A stretch of DNA of 36,227 bases from assembly GCA_900320185.1 (NCBI GenBank), contig ONRD01000026.1:1-36227 (forward strand), in the 5' to 3' direction. The notes beneath the pieces are model-generated. The model was not told where the DNA came from and did not search any database. It worked only from the letters and a program-made list of their open reading frames with translations. The position numbers were made by a program, and so were the translations under genes. Positions within the stretch are counted from its first letter, which is position 1, and each line of letters begins with the position of its first letter. This document shows, in pieces, positions 1 to 8,395 of this stretch. Origin of the DNA: an uncultured Bacteroidales bacterium (lineage in GTDB: Bacteria; Bacteroidota; Bacteroidia; Bacteroidales; UBA932).

Positions 1-2
1 CC

Positions 3-1859
3 GACGGCTACCCGGATAGCCCGCTTTCGCTTTCCGACAAAGACATCTCCGCCATCAGGGAGAAGGACCTTCGGGTCTTTGCTGAATATGCGACCCTGCC
101 TGGAGAAAAGGCCGACATCAGGGAGATCGGAGTGGAAAGGGTCGTGGTGACCGCTCCGATCGGAGACAGCCTGCACCCGATGGACCTGCTGAGCATCAAC
201 AGGGCGGCTTACCTTAAGAAGGACGCAGCCGATCCCTTGATGGTGATAGCCAGGGTGGCCGGCTTCGACTCCGCCGTCTTCGGGCTGGACGGGACTCCGT
301 GCACTCCCCTTGTCTACAGGCACTCCGGCAACCTCCTTGTCAGCACGTCGAAGCTTTCCGACTTCGCGAGGCTCCGCCTGATGCCCGAGTCCAGGTGGAA
401 GCCATTCTGGGAAGCCGTCATCTCGGAACTTACCGGGAAGGCTGTCTCCTTCAGGCAATGGCCCACGGCGATAGCCCCTGCATATTCACAGGACGCTCCC
501 CTGCCGCGCGACGCGAGGAAGCAGGCCATCCGGAAAGGGATCGAATGGTTCTTCAACGGCCATTTCCTCATCCACCCCGACTGGAAGGAATCATGGGTCA
601 TGAAATACATCGGGGACGGGACCATGCCGGTCGGCCCGGAACTGCCTGAAGACGCGCCTGACGGCGACGGCTCCCTCGGGGTACTCGAGGGGCACTGCTC
701 CGCCATCTACAAGGACGGACGCCAGGCCTACCGCTACTGGATCCGGGACGACATCCAGGGCGAGAGTTCCATGGCCTTCGCCCTCGCCGGGGAACTACTT
801 GGGAACCAGGAGTACCGAAGGATCGCGGAGCGCCTGTCCGACTATTCGTTCAAGGAGTTCCAGGACGGTCCAAGGAGCGATCCCGGAAGCCCGACCTACG
901 GCCTCCTGGGCTGGGCATATACCCACAAATGGGTCTACTACGGCGACGACAACGCGCGCTCCATCCTCGGCACCATCCTCGCCTCGAAGGTCCTTGGCAC
1001 CCACAGATGGGACAAGAACCTGGACGCCGCGATCGAGGCCAACTTCAACACCACGGGGAAGAACGGATTCCGCGGCCCCAGGCTCCACGAGCAGGACATC
1101 CAGGCCAACGGACTCGACTACTACCGCAACGGGGAGGCCGTCAACCCGCACCCCCACTTCGAGAGCTGGCTCTGGGCCTGCTATCTCTGGCAATATGCCA
1201 GCACCGGCGACCGGAAGTACTTCGACAAGGCCGAAAAAGGAATATCCATGACCATGGCCGCCTACCCCGACCTCTGGCACTGGACCAACGGAATCCAGCA
1301 GGAAAGGGCAAGGATGGTCCTTCCGCTCGCGTGGCTCTACAGGGTCAGCCCGACAGAGGAGCACAAGGCCTGGCTCGAGCGGATAACCTCCGACATCGCC
1401 CGGAACCAGGTAGCCTGCGGGGCGATACGCGAGGAACTGGGAGACCCTTCAAAGGGATCTTTCGGGGCGGAAAGGTGCAATGCAGACTACGGACAGAACG
1501 AAGCACCACTCATATTCAGGAACGGAGACCCTGTCGCCGACATGCTCTACACCTGCAACTTCGCCGTGTTCGCCCTCAACGAGGCAGCCTGCGCCACAGG
1601 CGACCCGAAGATCCGGAAGATGGCCGACTCGCTCGGGGAGTTCCTGGTCAGGATACAAGTCCGCAGCGAAAGCCGCAAGAATGTGGACGGAGCCTGGTTC
1701 AGGGCCTTCAACTACCGCAACTGGGACTACTGGGCATCCAACGCCGACGCCGGCTGGGGAGCGCAGAGCACCCTGACCGGATGGATCCAAAGCTGGATCG
1801 TCGCCACGCTCGCCCTGATGGAGAAGGGCACTTCCTTCTGGGATGTCACCCTGCCCTGA
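3..1859 (+). CDS. C-terminal part of a probable (alpha/alpha)-barrel carbohydrate-active protein (partial at left edge)
   Basis: The frame is open from the first bases of the window, so the gene starts upstream; the GTG at 132 is internal. The first ~45 codons read smoothly into the rest. The visible ~618 residues have an N-terminal segment of unknown fold, then, from about a third of the way in, a long helical region rich in Trp, Tyr, His and Gly-Asp turns (for example WFFNGHF, HPHPHFESWLW, NYRNWDYW, GWGAQSTLTGW). This pattern is typical of six-hairpin (alpha/alpha)6 glycosidases and polysaccharide lyases. I cannot assign a CAZy family or name catalytic residues. The next gene, 167 bases downstream on the same strand, is a GH16 lipoprotein, which supports a glycan-degradation role. 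The last ~15 codons are the first unit of an imperfect tandem repeat that continues past the stop. Confidence 0.6.
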   Translation, partial: DGYPDSPLSLSDKDISAIREKDLRVFAEYATLPGEKADIREIGVERVVVTAPIGDSLHPMDLLSINRAAYLKKDAADPLMVIARVAGFDSAVFGLDGTPCTPLVYRHSGNLLVSTSKLSDFARLRLMPESRWKPFWEAVISELTGKAVSFRQWPTAIAPAYSQDAPLPRDARKQAIRKGIEWFFNGHFLIHPDWKESWVMKYIGDGTMPVGPELPEDAPDGDGSLGVLEGHCSAIYKDGRQAYRYWIRDDIQGESSMAFALAGELLGNQEYRRIAERLSDYSFKEFQDGPRSDPGSPTYGLLGWAYTHKWVYYGDDNARSILGTILASKVLGTHRWDKNLDAAIEANFNTTGKNGFRGPRLHEQDIQANGLDYYRNGEAVNPHPHFESWLWACYLWQYASTGDRKYFDKAEKGISMTMAAYPDLWHWTNGIQQERARMVLPLAWLYRVSPTEEHKAWLERITSDIARNQVACGAIREELGDPSKGSFGAERCNADYGQNEAPLIFRNGDPVADMLYTCNFAVFALNEAACATGDPKIRKMADSLGEFLVRIQVRSESRKNVDGAWFRAFNYRNWDYWASNADAGWGAQSTLTGWIQSWIVATLALMEKGTSFWDVTLP

Positions 1860-1946
1860 TGCTGGCTCCGGACAACTCTTGGATACTCCTCCGGATGTCA
1901 CCCTGCTCTGACGGAGAAGGCACCTCCTTCCGGGAAGTCGCCCTGC
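1813..1946 (+). repeat. imperfect tandem repeat spanning a gene end and the following spacer
   Basis: The last codons of the upstream gene (1813-1859) are echoed in the spacer. GGATGTCACCCTG occurs at 1841 and again at 1893, and a diverged form (GGAAGTCGCCCTG) starts at 1933. The block CTGATGGAGAAGGGCACTTC (1815) is echoed by CTGACGGAGAAGGCACCTCC (1908). Spacings are 52 and 40 bases. It looks like a duplication of the gene end followed by drift. Confidence 0.6.
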
Positions 1947-2026
1947 ATGGGGGAAGGGGCCGCACAAGCCGGATAAAGCCAACGAACACGGAGAAGGCAA
2001 CAACATATTCAAAACGATCATCAGCG

Positions 2027-2806
2027 ATGAAAACAAAAACACTGATCCTTCTTTCAGCAGCCGTCTGCCTTTTCGGCTGCAAGGCTTCCGCGCCCGGCTG
2101 GTCGCTCGTCTGGACGGAAGATTTCAACGGGCCCGCAATCGACACTTCGACCTGGTCCCGTGTCAGCCTCGGACCTTATGACTGGAACAACATGATGTCC
2201 CTGAGGGAAGACCTGGCCTACATCGAGAACGGTGAACTGGTCCTGCTGGGCAAGGTCAACGACGGCAGTTCTCCGGACACGACAAGGTTCGTCACGGGAG
2301 GAGTCCAGAGCTGCGGGAAAGTCTCGTTCACGCTCGCCAAGTTTGAAATCAAGGCCAGGTTCAATTCTGCCGGCGGCTTCTGGCCCGCCCTTTGGCTGAT
2401 GCCGGACTGCAGTTTCCCGAAAGAGAAATACGCCGAGGTGGACCTTATGGAGCATCTGAATTCGGATCCTTTCGTCTACCAGACCGTCCACTCTGGCTAC
2501 ACCCTGAATGTGAATGACTCGATCCCTCCCCACCACACGACCGTCCCCGTGGACCCGGACGGATGGAACATCTACGGCGTCGAGATCTACAAGGACAGCC
2601 TCTGCCTCTTTACCAATGGGGAGAAGAGCTTTACCTACCCCAGGGTCGACTCCCTGACAAATCAGTTCCCCTGGGCGGAGTTCCCCTTCTACATGATCCT
2701 TTCCAACCAGCTGGAAGGTGGTTGGGTCGGCAAGGTGACCGACCCCGGAGAACTTCCGTCGGAACTCCGCGTCGATTGGATCAAGGTCTATGAATGGAAG
2801 GAATAG
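2027..2806 (+). CDS. GH16-family beta-glucanase-like lipoprotein
   Basis: A 259-residue protein starting MKTKTLILLS with a lipobox ending LFGC (Cys ~18), so it is a predicted lipoprotein. The mature part opens with the GH16 hallmark WSLVWTEDFNG. It carries the catalytic signature ExDxxE as E137-V-D139-L-M-E142 (nucleophile, assisting Asp, acid/base), preceded by the typical GGFWPALWLMP strand, and it ends in RVDWIKVYEW, the usual last strand of GH16. The ExDxxE (beta-bulge) form is typical of laminarinases and related endo-beta-1,3/1,4-glucanases, so a beta-glucan substrate is inferred but not proven. The reading frame is open far upstream by chance; ATG 2027 is chosen because the signal peptide begins there. 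A terminator-like hairpin overlaps the stop. Confidence 0.88.
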   Translation: MKTKTLILLSAAVCLFGCKASAPGWSLVWTEDFNGPAIDTSTWSRVSLGPYDWNNMMSLREDLAYIENGELVLLGKVNDGSSPDTTRFVTGGVQSCGKVSFTLAKFEIKARFNSAGGFWPALWLMPDCSFPKEKYAEVDLMEHLNSDPFVYQTVHSGYTLNVNDSIPPHHTTVPVDPDGWNIYGVEIYKDSLCLFTNGEKSFTYPRVDSLTNQFPWAEFPFYMILSNQLEGGWVGKVTDPGELPSELRVDWIKVYEWKE

Positions 2807-2840
2807 ACCGCCCCGCCCGTGAGGGGGGACGGTCCTTTTT
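2806..2840 (+). terminator. rho-independent terminator after the GH16 gene
   Basis: GACCG (2806-2810) plus a C-run pairs with a G-run plus CGGTC (2830-2834), followed by TTTTT at 2836-2840. It starts at the last base of the GH16 stop codon. Confidence 0.7.
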
Positions 2841-2877
2841 CGTCGCATCGCGGCACCCGGCCAGGACGGCCGGCCCG

Positions 2878-4653
2878 CTACTTCTCCGGGAGGGGACGGA
2901 TGTCCAGATTCAGTTCGTCGAGCTGGACCTGGTCTATTTCCGACGGAGAGTCGATCATCACGTCGCGGCCCTGGTTGTTCTTCGGGAAGGCAATGAAGTC
3001 GCGGATGGACTCCTTGCCTGCGAACAGGGTGCAGACGCGGTCGAAGCCGAAAGCCAGGCCTCCGTGGGGCGGAGCGCCGTACTGGAAGGCGTGGATGATG
3101 AAGCCGAATTTATATTCAGCCTCCTCCGGGCCTATTCCGAGCACTTCGAACATCCTCTTCTGGACGTCGGCATTGTGGATCCTGATGGAGCCGCCGCCAA
3201 GTTCGTTGCCGTTCAGCACGAAGTCGTAGGCATTGGCGCAGACCCTTTCGAGATCCTCCTTCCTGTTGCTGTTGAACCAGTCCATATGCTCCGGCTTGGG
3301 AGCGGTGAAGGGATGGTGCATTGCGTAGAAACGGCCGTCCTCCTCGCTCCACTCAAGAAGCGGGAAGTCAACGATCCAAAGCGGTGCGAACACCTTCGGG
3401 TCCCTGAGGCCGAGCCTGCCGCCCATCTCGAGGCGCAGGACGCCCAGCATGGTCTGGACCTTGCGCTTCTGATTTCCGCTCATCACGAACACCATGTCGC
3501 CCGTCTTGGCCTCGACAGCCTCGGCGATGGCCTTGAGCTGCTCGGGAGAGTAGAACTTGTCGATCGAGGACTTGACCGAGCCGTCAGCATTCAACTTGAT
3601 GTAGATCAACCCCTTGGCCCCTACCTGCGGCCTCTTGACCCATTCGGTTACCTCGTCGATCTGCTTGCGGGTATATTCAGCACCTCCGGGGACCGCGATC
3701 GCGCCGACATAGGCCGCGTCGTCGAGGACGGAGAATCCGTTGCCCTTGACAAGGTCGGTGATTTCATGGATCGTCATCCCGAAACGGACGTCCGGCTTGT
3801 CGGAGCCGTACTTGTCCATCGCATCGTACCAGCTCATGCGGGGCAGCGGGTCGGGAATATCCACTCCGATGACGTTCTTGAACAGGGTCCTCATCATCCC
3901 TTCGAACATATTCAGCACATCCTCCTGCTCGACGAAGCTCATCTCGCAGTCGATCTGGGTGAACTCCGGCTGACGGTCGGCACGAAGGTCCTCGTCGCGG
4001 AAACACCTCACGATCTGGAAGTAACGGTCGTAGCCGGCCACCATGAGGAGCTGCTTGAAGGTCTGGGGCGACTGGGGAAGGGCGTAGAACTGGCCCGGGT
4101 TCATCCTGGAAGGGACCACGAAGTCGCGCGCGCCTTCAGGGGTGGACTTTATGAGATACGGAGTCTCGATCTCCATGAATCCCTTGGAATCGAGATAGTT
4201 CCGGACCTCGTGGGCCATCCTGTGCCTCAGTGCCAGGGCGCTCTGGAGCGGGCCGCGGCGAAGGTCCAGGTAACGGAACTTCGCACGGATGTCCTCACCG
4301 CCGTCGCTCTCATCCTCGATGGTGAAAGGAGGGGTGACCGACTTGTTGAGTATGTTGATGGTCTCAAGCTTCAGCTCTATGTCGCCTGTCGGCATCTTGG
4401 GATTCTTGCTCTGGCGCTCCACGACCTGTCCTGTGGCCTGGATGACATATTCGCGTCCAAGGGAGGTGGCTGTCTCCACGAGGGAGGCCTTCGCGTCGGC
4501 TTCCACTACGAGCTGGGTGATGCCGTAACGGTCCCTCAGGTCTATGAAGGTCATTCCGCCGAGTTTCCTGGACCTCTGGACCCATCCGGCCAGGGTTACG
4601 GTCTGTCCGACGTTGGCGATGCGGAGTTCTCCGCAAGTGTGAGTTCTGTACAT
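2878..4653 (-). CDS. aspS: aspartyl-tRNA synthetase
   Basis: 591 residues, the full length of bacterial-type AspRS. In order: N-terminal OB-fold anticodon-binding domain (~1-105, starting [11 protein letters not shown]), class II catalytic core with motif 2 containing [18 protein letters not shown], an inserted GAD domain (~290-420), and motif 3 [15 protein letters not shown] near the C terminus. It charges tRNA-Asp in the cytoplasm. The anticodon-domain position that is Leu in discriminating E. coli AspRS and His in non-discriminating enzymes reads RSRKLGG, i.e. Leu (~32); from recalled alignments this suggests an enzyme specific for tRNA-Asp. It is divergent from ksgA, separated by a GC-rich spacer. 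Confidence 0.97.
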   Translation of the reverse strand: MYRTHTCGELRIANVGQTVTLAGWVQRSRKLGGMTFIDLRDRYGITQLVVEADAKASLVETATSLGREYVIQATGQVVERQSKNPKMPTGDIELKLETINILNKSVTPPFTIEDESDGGEDIRAKFRYLDLRRGPLQSALALRHRMAHEVRNYLDSKGFMEIETPYLIKSTPEGARDFVVPSRMNPGQFYALPQSPQTFKQLLMVAGYDRYFQIVRCFRDEDLRADRQPEFTQIDCEMSFVEQEDVLNMFEGMMRTLFKNVIGVDIPDPLPRMSWYDAMDKYGSDKPDVRFGMTIHEITDLVKGNGFSVLDDAAYVGAIAVPGGAEYTRKQIDEVTEWVKRPQVGAKGLIYIKLNADGSVKSSIDKFYSPEQLKAIAEAVEAKTGDMVFVMSGNQKRKVQTMLGVLRLEMGGRLGLRDPKVFAPLWIVDFPLLEWSEEDGRFYAMHHPFTAPKPEHMDWFNSNRKEDLERVCANAYDFVLNGNELGGGSIRIHNADVQKRMFEVLGIGPEEAEYKFGFIIHAFQYGAPPHGGLAFGFDRVCTLFAGKESIRDFIAFPKNNQGRDVMIDSPSEIDQVQLDELNLDIRPLPEK

Positions 4654-4837
4654 ATCTTCGATGTTGTTGTATTATCGTTCTTCCCGGCCGTACCGCCCTT
4701 CAGGGCGGCTGCGCCCGCGTCCTTCAAGGCTGTGCCTGCTCCGTAGCGGCGCCTGCGTCCTCCTGGGCGGCGGCCTTCCGGTACTTACATGCTCCGGAGT
4801 CGGGACCCGGGCCGGAGGCTGCAATCCAGCCAAAGCG
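4654..4837. other. GC-rich structured spacer between aspS and ksgA
   Basis: No gene seen. It contains a perfect hairpin, CCGCCC-TTCA-GGGCGG (4693-4708), and further C/G-rich near-repeats up to ~4790. If aspS is transcribed from the box at 4838-4845, this would be a long folded aspS leader of ~180 nt; no known riboswitch or T-box signature was recognised. Confidence 0.45.
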
Positions 4838-4845
4838 CAAATTTA
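4838..4845 (-). promoter_or_regulatory. candidate -7 box for aspS
   Basis: On the minus strand the sequence is TAAATTTG, matching TAnnTTTG. No convincing -33 element was seen, and it lies ~185 bases from the aspS start, so it is tentative. Confidence 0.35.
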
Positions 4846-4866
4846 GCAAATATTAACGAAGGTTGT

Positions 4867-4874
4867 TATCTTTG
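4867..4874 (+). promoter_or_regulatory. -7 box of ksgA, 4 nt before the start codon
   Basis: TATCTTTG (TAnnTTTG consensus), followed by CAGC and then ATG at 4879. Bacteroidota transcription starts a few bases after this box, so the mRNA would begin at or next to the ATG. The -33 region (around 4842) is AT-rich with no clear TTTG. Confidence 0.65.
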
Positions 4875-4878
4875 CAGC

Positions 4879-5874
4879 ATGGAAGTTAGACCAAAGAAGG
4901 CCTTGGGGCAGCATTTCCTCACGGACCTCGATATTGCTGAAAGGATTGTCCACGCGCTCCGTGGAGAAACGGTACTGGAAGTCGGTCCCGGGACCGGCGT
5001 GCTCACACGCATCCTCCTAGACCGCATGGCCCCTTCGAAGGATGGCGGCCACAGCTCTGCGGCGCCCGGTCAACCGTACGGCACGGCCACGGACGGCCCC
5101 TGCCCGGACAAAGGACGGCGCAACGGAGCCCAGGCGTCCACGGACGGCCACGGCGGCATGATCCGCTGCCTCAAGGCTATCGAGATCGACAGGGAATCAG
5201 CCGCTTATCTGAGGAAGAACCTGAGTGGGATCGCGCCCGGGCTGATCGAAGGAGACTTCCTGAAGCTCCGCCTGGACGAACTCTTTCCAAGCAGTTTCTC
5301 GGTCATCGGGAACTTCCCCTACAACATTTCCTCGCAGATATTCTTCAAGATACTGGACTACAAGGACTTGATTCCGGAAGTTGTCTGCATGGTCCAGAAG
5401 GAAGTCGCCCAGCGTATAGCCGAGAAACCCGGTACCAAGACCTATGGGATACTATCCGTGTTCCTCCAGGCCTGGTACGACATTGAATATCTCTTCACGG
5501 TGGAGCCCGGATCTTTCAATCCTCCGCCGAAGGTCCGGTCGGCCGTCATCCGCCTGACACGCAACGGAAGGACCAGCCTGGGTTGCGACGAAAAACTGTT
5601 CAGGACCATCGTCAAGACCGCTTTCGGGCAGCGCCGCAAGACCTTGCGGAATTCCCTGAAGCCACTGTTCGCCAACAAGACCGAGGCTGCCGGGACTGCT
5701 GGGGCTACCGGAGTGGCCAGGAGTGTCGAGACTACCGAGGCTGCAGGGGCTGCAGGGGGACAAACCGCCCCATCGGCTGGGACACAACTGTCCGACCCTG
5801 TTTTCGACCTTCGCCCCGAAAGACTGTCAGTCGAAGACTTCGTCAGACTTACATTGATGCTTCAGCAACCGTAA
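4879..5874 (+). CDS. ksgA: 16S rRNA (adenine(1518)-N6/adenine(1519)-N6)-dimethyltransferase with in-frame insertions
   Basis: 331 residues against a usual ~260. The start MEVRPKKALGQHFLTD is the canonical KsgA beginning, so ATG 4879 is chosen over upstream codons. Motifs: SAM-binding EVGPGTG (~34-40), acidic strand end AIEID (~100-104), catalytic NFPY (145-148) and the C-terminal helical domain (GQRRKTLRN at 250-258). Two extra segments explain the length: ~45 residues (about 50-96, rich in Gly/Asp/Ala, encoded by very GC-rich DNA) between the first helix and the second strand of the Rossmann fold, and an Ala/Gly/Thr-rich stretch (~267-305) between helix KPLFANK and DPVFDLRPERLS. Both are in frame and avoid the catalytic motifs, so the enzyme may still work in dimethylating the 3' end of 16S rRNA. 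Promoter geometry predicts a leaderless mRNA. Confidence 0.93.
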   Translation: MEVRPKKALGQHFLTDLDIAERIVHALRGETVLEVGPGTGVLTRILLDRMAPSKDGGHSSAAPGQPYGTATDGPCPDKGRRNGAQASTDGHGGMIRCLKAIEIDRESAAYLRKNLSGIAPGLIEGDFLKLRLDELFPSSFSVIGNFPYNISSQIFFKILDYKDLIPEVVCMVQKEVAQRIAEKPGTKTYGILSVFLQAWYDIEYLFTVEPGSFNPPPKVRSAVIRLTRNGRTSLGCDEKLFRTIVKTAFGQRRKTLRNSLKPLFANKTEAAGTAGATGVARSVETTEAAGAAGGQTAPSAGTQLSDPVFDLRPERLSVEDFVRLTLMLQQP

Positions 5875-5879
5875 GGGAA

Positions 5880-5894
5880 AGGCCCGGCGGGCCT
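5880..5894. terminator. short perfect hairpin between convergent ksgA and AGE genes
   Basis: AGGCCC-GGC-GGGCCT, 6-bp stem with 3-nt loop, between the two stop codons. It has no long T-tract (TTT on the minus side), so it is a weak bidirectional terminator candidate. Confidence 0.4.
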
Positions 5895-5905
5895 CAAGCC
5901 GAAGG

Positions 5906-7006
5906 CTACCTGAACAGGCTCAGGAGCATCGAGCAGGCCCGGGCGTCGTGCATGGGATACATCCGGAAGGCCGGGCTTTCCTGCGTGTCCTCCAAATGGT
6001 CCTTGATGAAATCCCAGATCCGAAGGGCATAGTCAGCCCCGTCGGGACAGTTCTGGTACTTCCACGCGCATAGGTTGGCGATCATGGCCTCAGCCTGCAC
6101 CCACGGCTCCATCCTCTGCTCCACCGCTCCGTCAGCATCCTTGGCATAGACCACGTAGCCGTCGCCGCAAAGACCGTCCATTCCGGCCTTGTAGAGCTTG
6201 AGGCAGGTGTCCTTGACGAGGTTGATCTCGTCGATGTCGGCAACCGCATAGGCAGCGTCGAGGATGACCCAGGATGCCTCCAGGTCGAGACCGTACAGGC
6301 AGCCGCCCTGCATAGGTGCCCAGCCGGCCGATGCCGACAGTTCCAGATGACCGGTCGCAGGATTGAAGAACTTCGAGACGACCAGCTCGAGGAGGGCCGA
6401 GAGGACTTCGCGCAAAGTTTCGTCCTTCCAGACCCTGTACATGTTGGCGTAGGCTTCCAGGAGATAGATGTGGGAGAAGGCGACCTTGTTGTCGTTCTTG
6501 ACTTCGAAGTCCCTCCTGAGGGTCTCGAAGTAACCGCCGTTCACGGGGTCCTTGAACTCCTTCTCGACAATCTTGAAGAGGTTGACGGCCTGCTTGAGGG
6601 ATTCGTCGTCCTTGATCGCACCGTAGAACTCGCTGAGGGCGTAGATCGCCAGGGCCTGGTTCGACAGGTGGGCGTCCGTGTCCAGCTTCTCCCCCCAGGA
6701 GTCCACCGAGGTGAAGGCTCCTCCGTACTTGTGGTCCAGGAAATGCTGGATGAAGTAGTCCTTGGCGTTCATGGCAGGCATCAGGTACTCCCTCTTGCGG
6801 AAGCGCCTGTAGGCGTTTGAATATGCCCAGAGGATCCTGGCGTTGAGCTGCTCCTCCCTGACAGCCTCCTTGTCGGCGGTCAGGTCAGGGGCGATCGATC
6901 CGTAGAAGCCGCCCCTGGGGTCCTGCATGCCTGCCCAGAATTTGAGTATGTCCCACTCGAGGACTTCCCTGGCTTCCCTGACCAGGATGTCGGTCCTTCC
7001 GTTCAT
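5906..7006 (-). CDS. AGE-family (N-acylglucosamine / cellobiose 2-epimerase-like) protein lacking one catalytic His
   Basis: 366 residues, an (alpha/alpha)6 barrel of the AGE superfamily, whose members epimerise or isomerise sugars at C2. Family landmarks: Arg57 in LNARILWAY, SHIYLLEAYANMYRVWKD (~178-194), LDLEASW (240-246), WVQAEA (302-307) and a terminal YPMHDARA with His353. The landmark spacing matches cellobiose 2-epimerases, where the third of these is G-H-D-I-E and the His is one of two acid/base residues; here that position is Leu240. The other His (353) and the Glu/Trp pair are kept. The activity may therefore be changed or lost. It is 3 bases downstream of the DUF1080 gene (stop at 7010), clearly in the same operon, so a role on the same (possibly oxidised) disaccharide is inferred. 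No signal peptide, so cytoplasmic. Confidence 0.85.
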   Translation of the reverse strand: MNGRTDILVREAREVLEWDILKFWAGMQDPRGGFYGSIAPDLTADKEAVREEQLNARILWAYSNAYRRFRKREYLMPAMNAKDYFIQHFLDHKYGGAFTSVDSWGEKLDTDAHLSNQALAIYALSEFYGAIKDDESLKQAVNLFKIVEKEFKDPVNGGYFETLRRDFEVKNDNKVAFSHIYLLEAYANMYRVWKDETLREVLSALLELVVSKFFNPATGHLELSASAGWAPMQGGCLYGLDLEASWVILDAAYAVADIDEINLVKDTCLKLYKAGMDGLCGDGYVVYAKDADGAVEQRMEPWVQAEAMIANLCAWKYQNCPDGADYALRIWDFIKDHLEDTQESPAFRMYPMHDARACSMLLSLFR

Positions 7007-7009
7007 GGC

Positions 7010-8296
7010 CTAGAGGGTCTTGATGTGGATGTTTCTCCAGCGGACCTTGATGCCGCCTCCGTCGTGTATCTGCAGGCAGATCCTGCCGTGGCCGCTGCCG
7101 ATCTTGGCATCGTGGATGTCAGTCATGGGCTCTCCGTTGAGCCAGGACTGAAGATGGTCGCCTTCCAGGCGGATGCGCATGGTGTTCCACTCGCCGTATT
7201 TCAGGATGGACTCCTTCTCGTCGGGAATCTGGTACAGCCAGCCGCGGCCGTAGGATTCATAGACGCCGCCGGTGTCGCATCCCGGAGGCGCGACCTCGAC
7301 CTGCCAGCCGCTGACGGTGACATCGTGGGGAACGACCGAACGGATGAACACGCCGGAGTTGCCGGAGGATTCCTGCTTGAACTCGAGGGTGAGGTCGAAG
7401 TCGTCGTAGTATTCGGTAGTGCCGAAGTAGCCGTAGGTGTTGTCGGTACCGCTCTCGCATACCAGGCATCCCTCCTCGTCGACGTACCACGGGTCAGTCC
7501 CGTAGACGATCCATCCTTCGGTGTCCTTGCCGTTGAACAGGTCCTTCTCGACGGGTTCGGGCTTGGGCAGTTCCTTGATCTTGATGTTCCTGAACCAGGC
7601 AGGGTAACCATGGTCCTGGAGGCATATGTGGCCTGTCCTGGACATTCCATATTCAGAGCACTCGGCCCACTTGCCGGCGGCTTTGCGGGCGAACCAGTCC
7701 TCGGACCATGCGTCGAACTCGACGGTCACCTTCCCGTTGAGGAGGTAGGTCACGTGGCCGTTGTCGAATATGATCTCGGAGCTGTTCCACTCCCCTGCCG
7801 GCTTGAGGTTCCTGGTCTCGAAGTCAGGGACGTACATGGCGTAGTCGACGCCGCAGCGCTGCCACGGTTCGAGGACATAGCCGTCGTTCATCTCGGTGAA
7901 GTTCTCGTCGTCGATGAGCTGGTATTCGGGCCCGGTGATGTAAGGCACGTCGAATCCGGGGCGCTCGACCACATGGTAGAGCATTCCGGAGTTGCCGCCC
8001 TTGCTGATCTTCCACTCCCACTTGAGGTCGAAGTTGGTGTATTCCTTGTCGGTCACGATGTAGCCGTTGGAGTCACTGCCCTTGCCGGTCGCCTCGATGA
8101 CTCCGTCCACCACGGTCCAGGGGCCGGAGAGTCCCTCGCCGTTGTAGTCGCGCCATCCTTCCAGGTCCTGGCCGTTGAAAAGCAGCTGCCACCCATCCTT
8201 GATCTCCTTATTCGTCAGTTTGTTGGGGGCGTTGCAGCCTCCGAGCATCAGCGAGGCAAGGACCGCCACGCCGAGCATTTTGAGAGTTTTGTTCAT
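7010..8296 (-). CDS. tandem DUF1080 (3-keto-disaccharide hydrolase/lyase-type) lipoprotein
   Basis: 428 residues. MNKTLKMLGVAVLASLMLGGC gives a lipoprotein signal (Cys ~21). Two DUF1080 jelly-roll domains follow: ~35-245 (GWQLLFNGQDLEGW, GNSGMLYHV, GPEYQLIDD) and ~250-428 (KDLFNGKDTEGW, GNSGVFIRS, GWQVEVAPPG, ending RWRNIHIKTL). DUF1080 proteins are linked to cleavage of 3-keto-glycosides, often beside Gfo/Idh/MocA oxidoreductases and TIM-barrel isomerases; proteins of both types lie in the operon at 16965-19265. It is the first gene of an operon with the AGE-family protein, and divergent from the aminopeptidase gene. Domain assignment is secure; the exact reaction is inferred. Confidence 0.9.
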   Translation of the reverse strand: MNKTLKMLGVAVLASLMLGGCNAPNKLTNKEIKDGWQLLFNGQDLEGWRDYNGEGLSGPWTVVDGVIEATGKGSDSNGYIVTDKEYTNFDLKWEWKISKGGNSGMLYHVVERPGFDVPYITGPEYQLIDDENFTEMNDGYVLEPWQRCGVDYAMYVPDFETRNLKPAGEWNSSEIIFDNGHVTYLLNGKVTVEFDAWSEDWFARKAAGKWAECSEYGMSRTGHICLQDHGYPAWFRNIKIKELPKPEPVEKDLFNGKDTEGWIVYGTDPWYVDEEGCLVCESGTDNTYGYFGTTEYYDDFDLTLEFKQESSGNSGVFIRSVVPHDVTVSGWQVEVAPPGCDTGGVYESYGRGWLYQIPDEKESILKYGEWNTMRIRLEGDHLQSWLNGEPMTDIHDAKIGSGHGRICLQIHDGGGIKVRWRNIHIKTL

Positions 8297-8329
8297 ATCG
8301 TTGATGATTGGTGTTACATTGGTTTAAGA

Positions 8330-8337
8330 CAAAAGTA
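8330..8337 (-). promoter_or_regulatory. -7 box of the DUF1080-AGE operon
   Basis: Minus strand reads TACTTTTG (TAnnTTTG), ~28 nt before the start codon after allowing for the start site. No clear -33 TTG. Confidence 0.5.
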
Positions 8338-8359
8338 GTCATTTTATTGTTATTTTGGA

Positions 8360-8367
8360 TAACTTTG
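8360..8367 (+). promoter_or_regulatory. -7 box of the Xaa-Pro aminopeptidase gene
   Basis: TAACTTTG, giving a leader of ~23 nt to ATG 8396. It lies in the shared divergent promoter region with the box at 8330-8337. Confidence 0.55.
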
Positions 8368-8395
8368 CATGAATTGACACTACCTTCCATTGAAT

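Noticed and set aside
929-2026. Long upstream extension of the GH16 frame
   Set aside because: It overlaps the first gene out of frame and is Arg/Gln/Pro-rich; the lipoprotein signal begins at 2027.
2794-4746. 650-codon open frame antisense to aspS
   Set aside because: aspS has every expected motif on the other strand. Long antisense frames are common in GC-rich genes with strong third-base bias.
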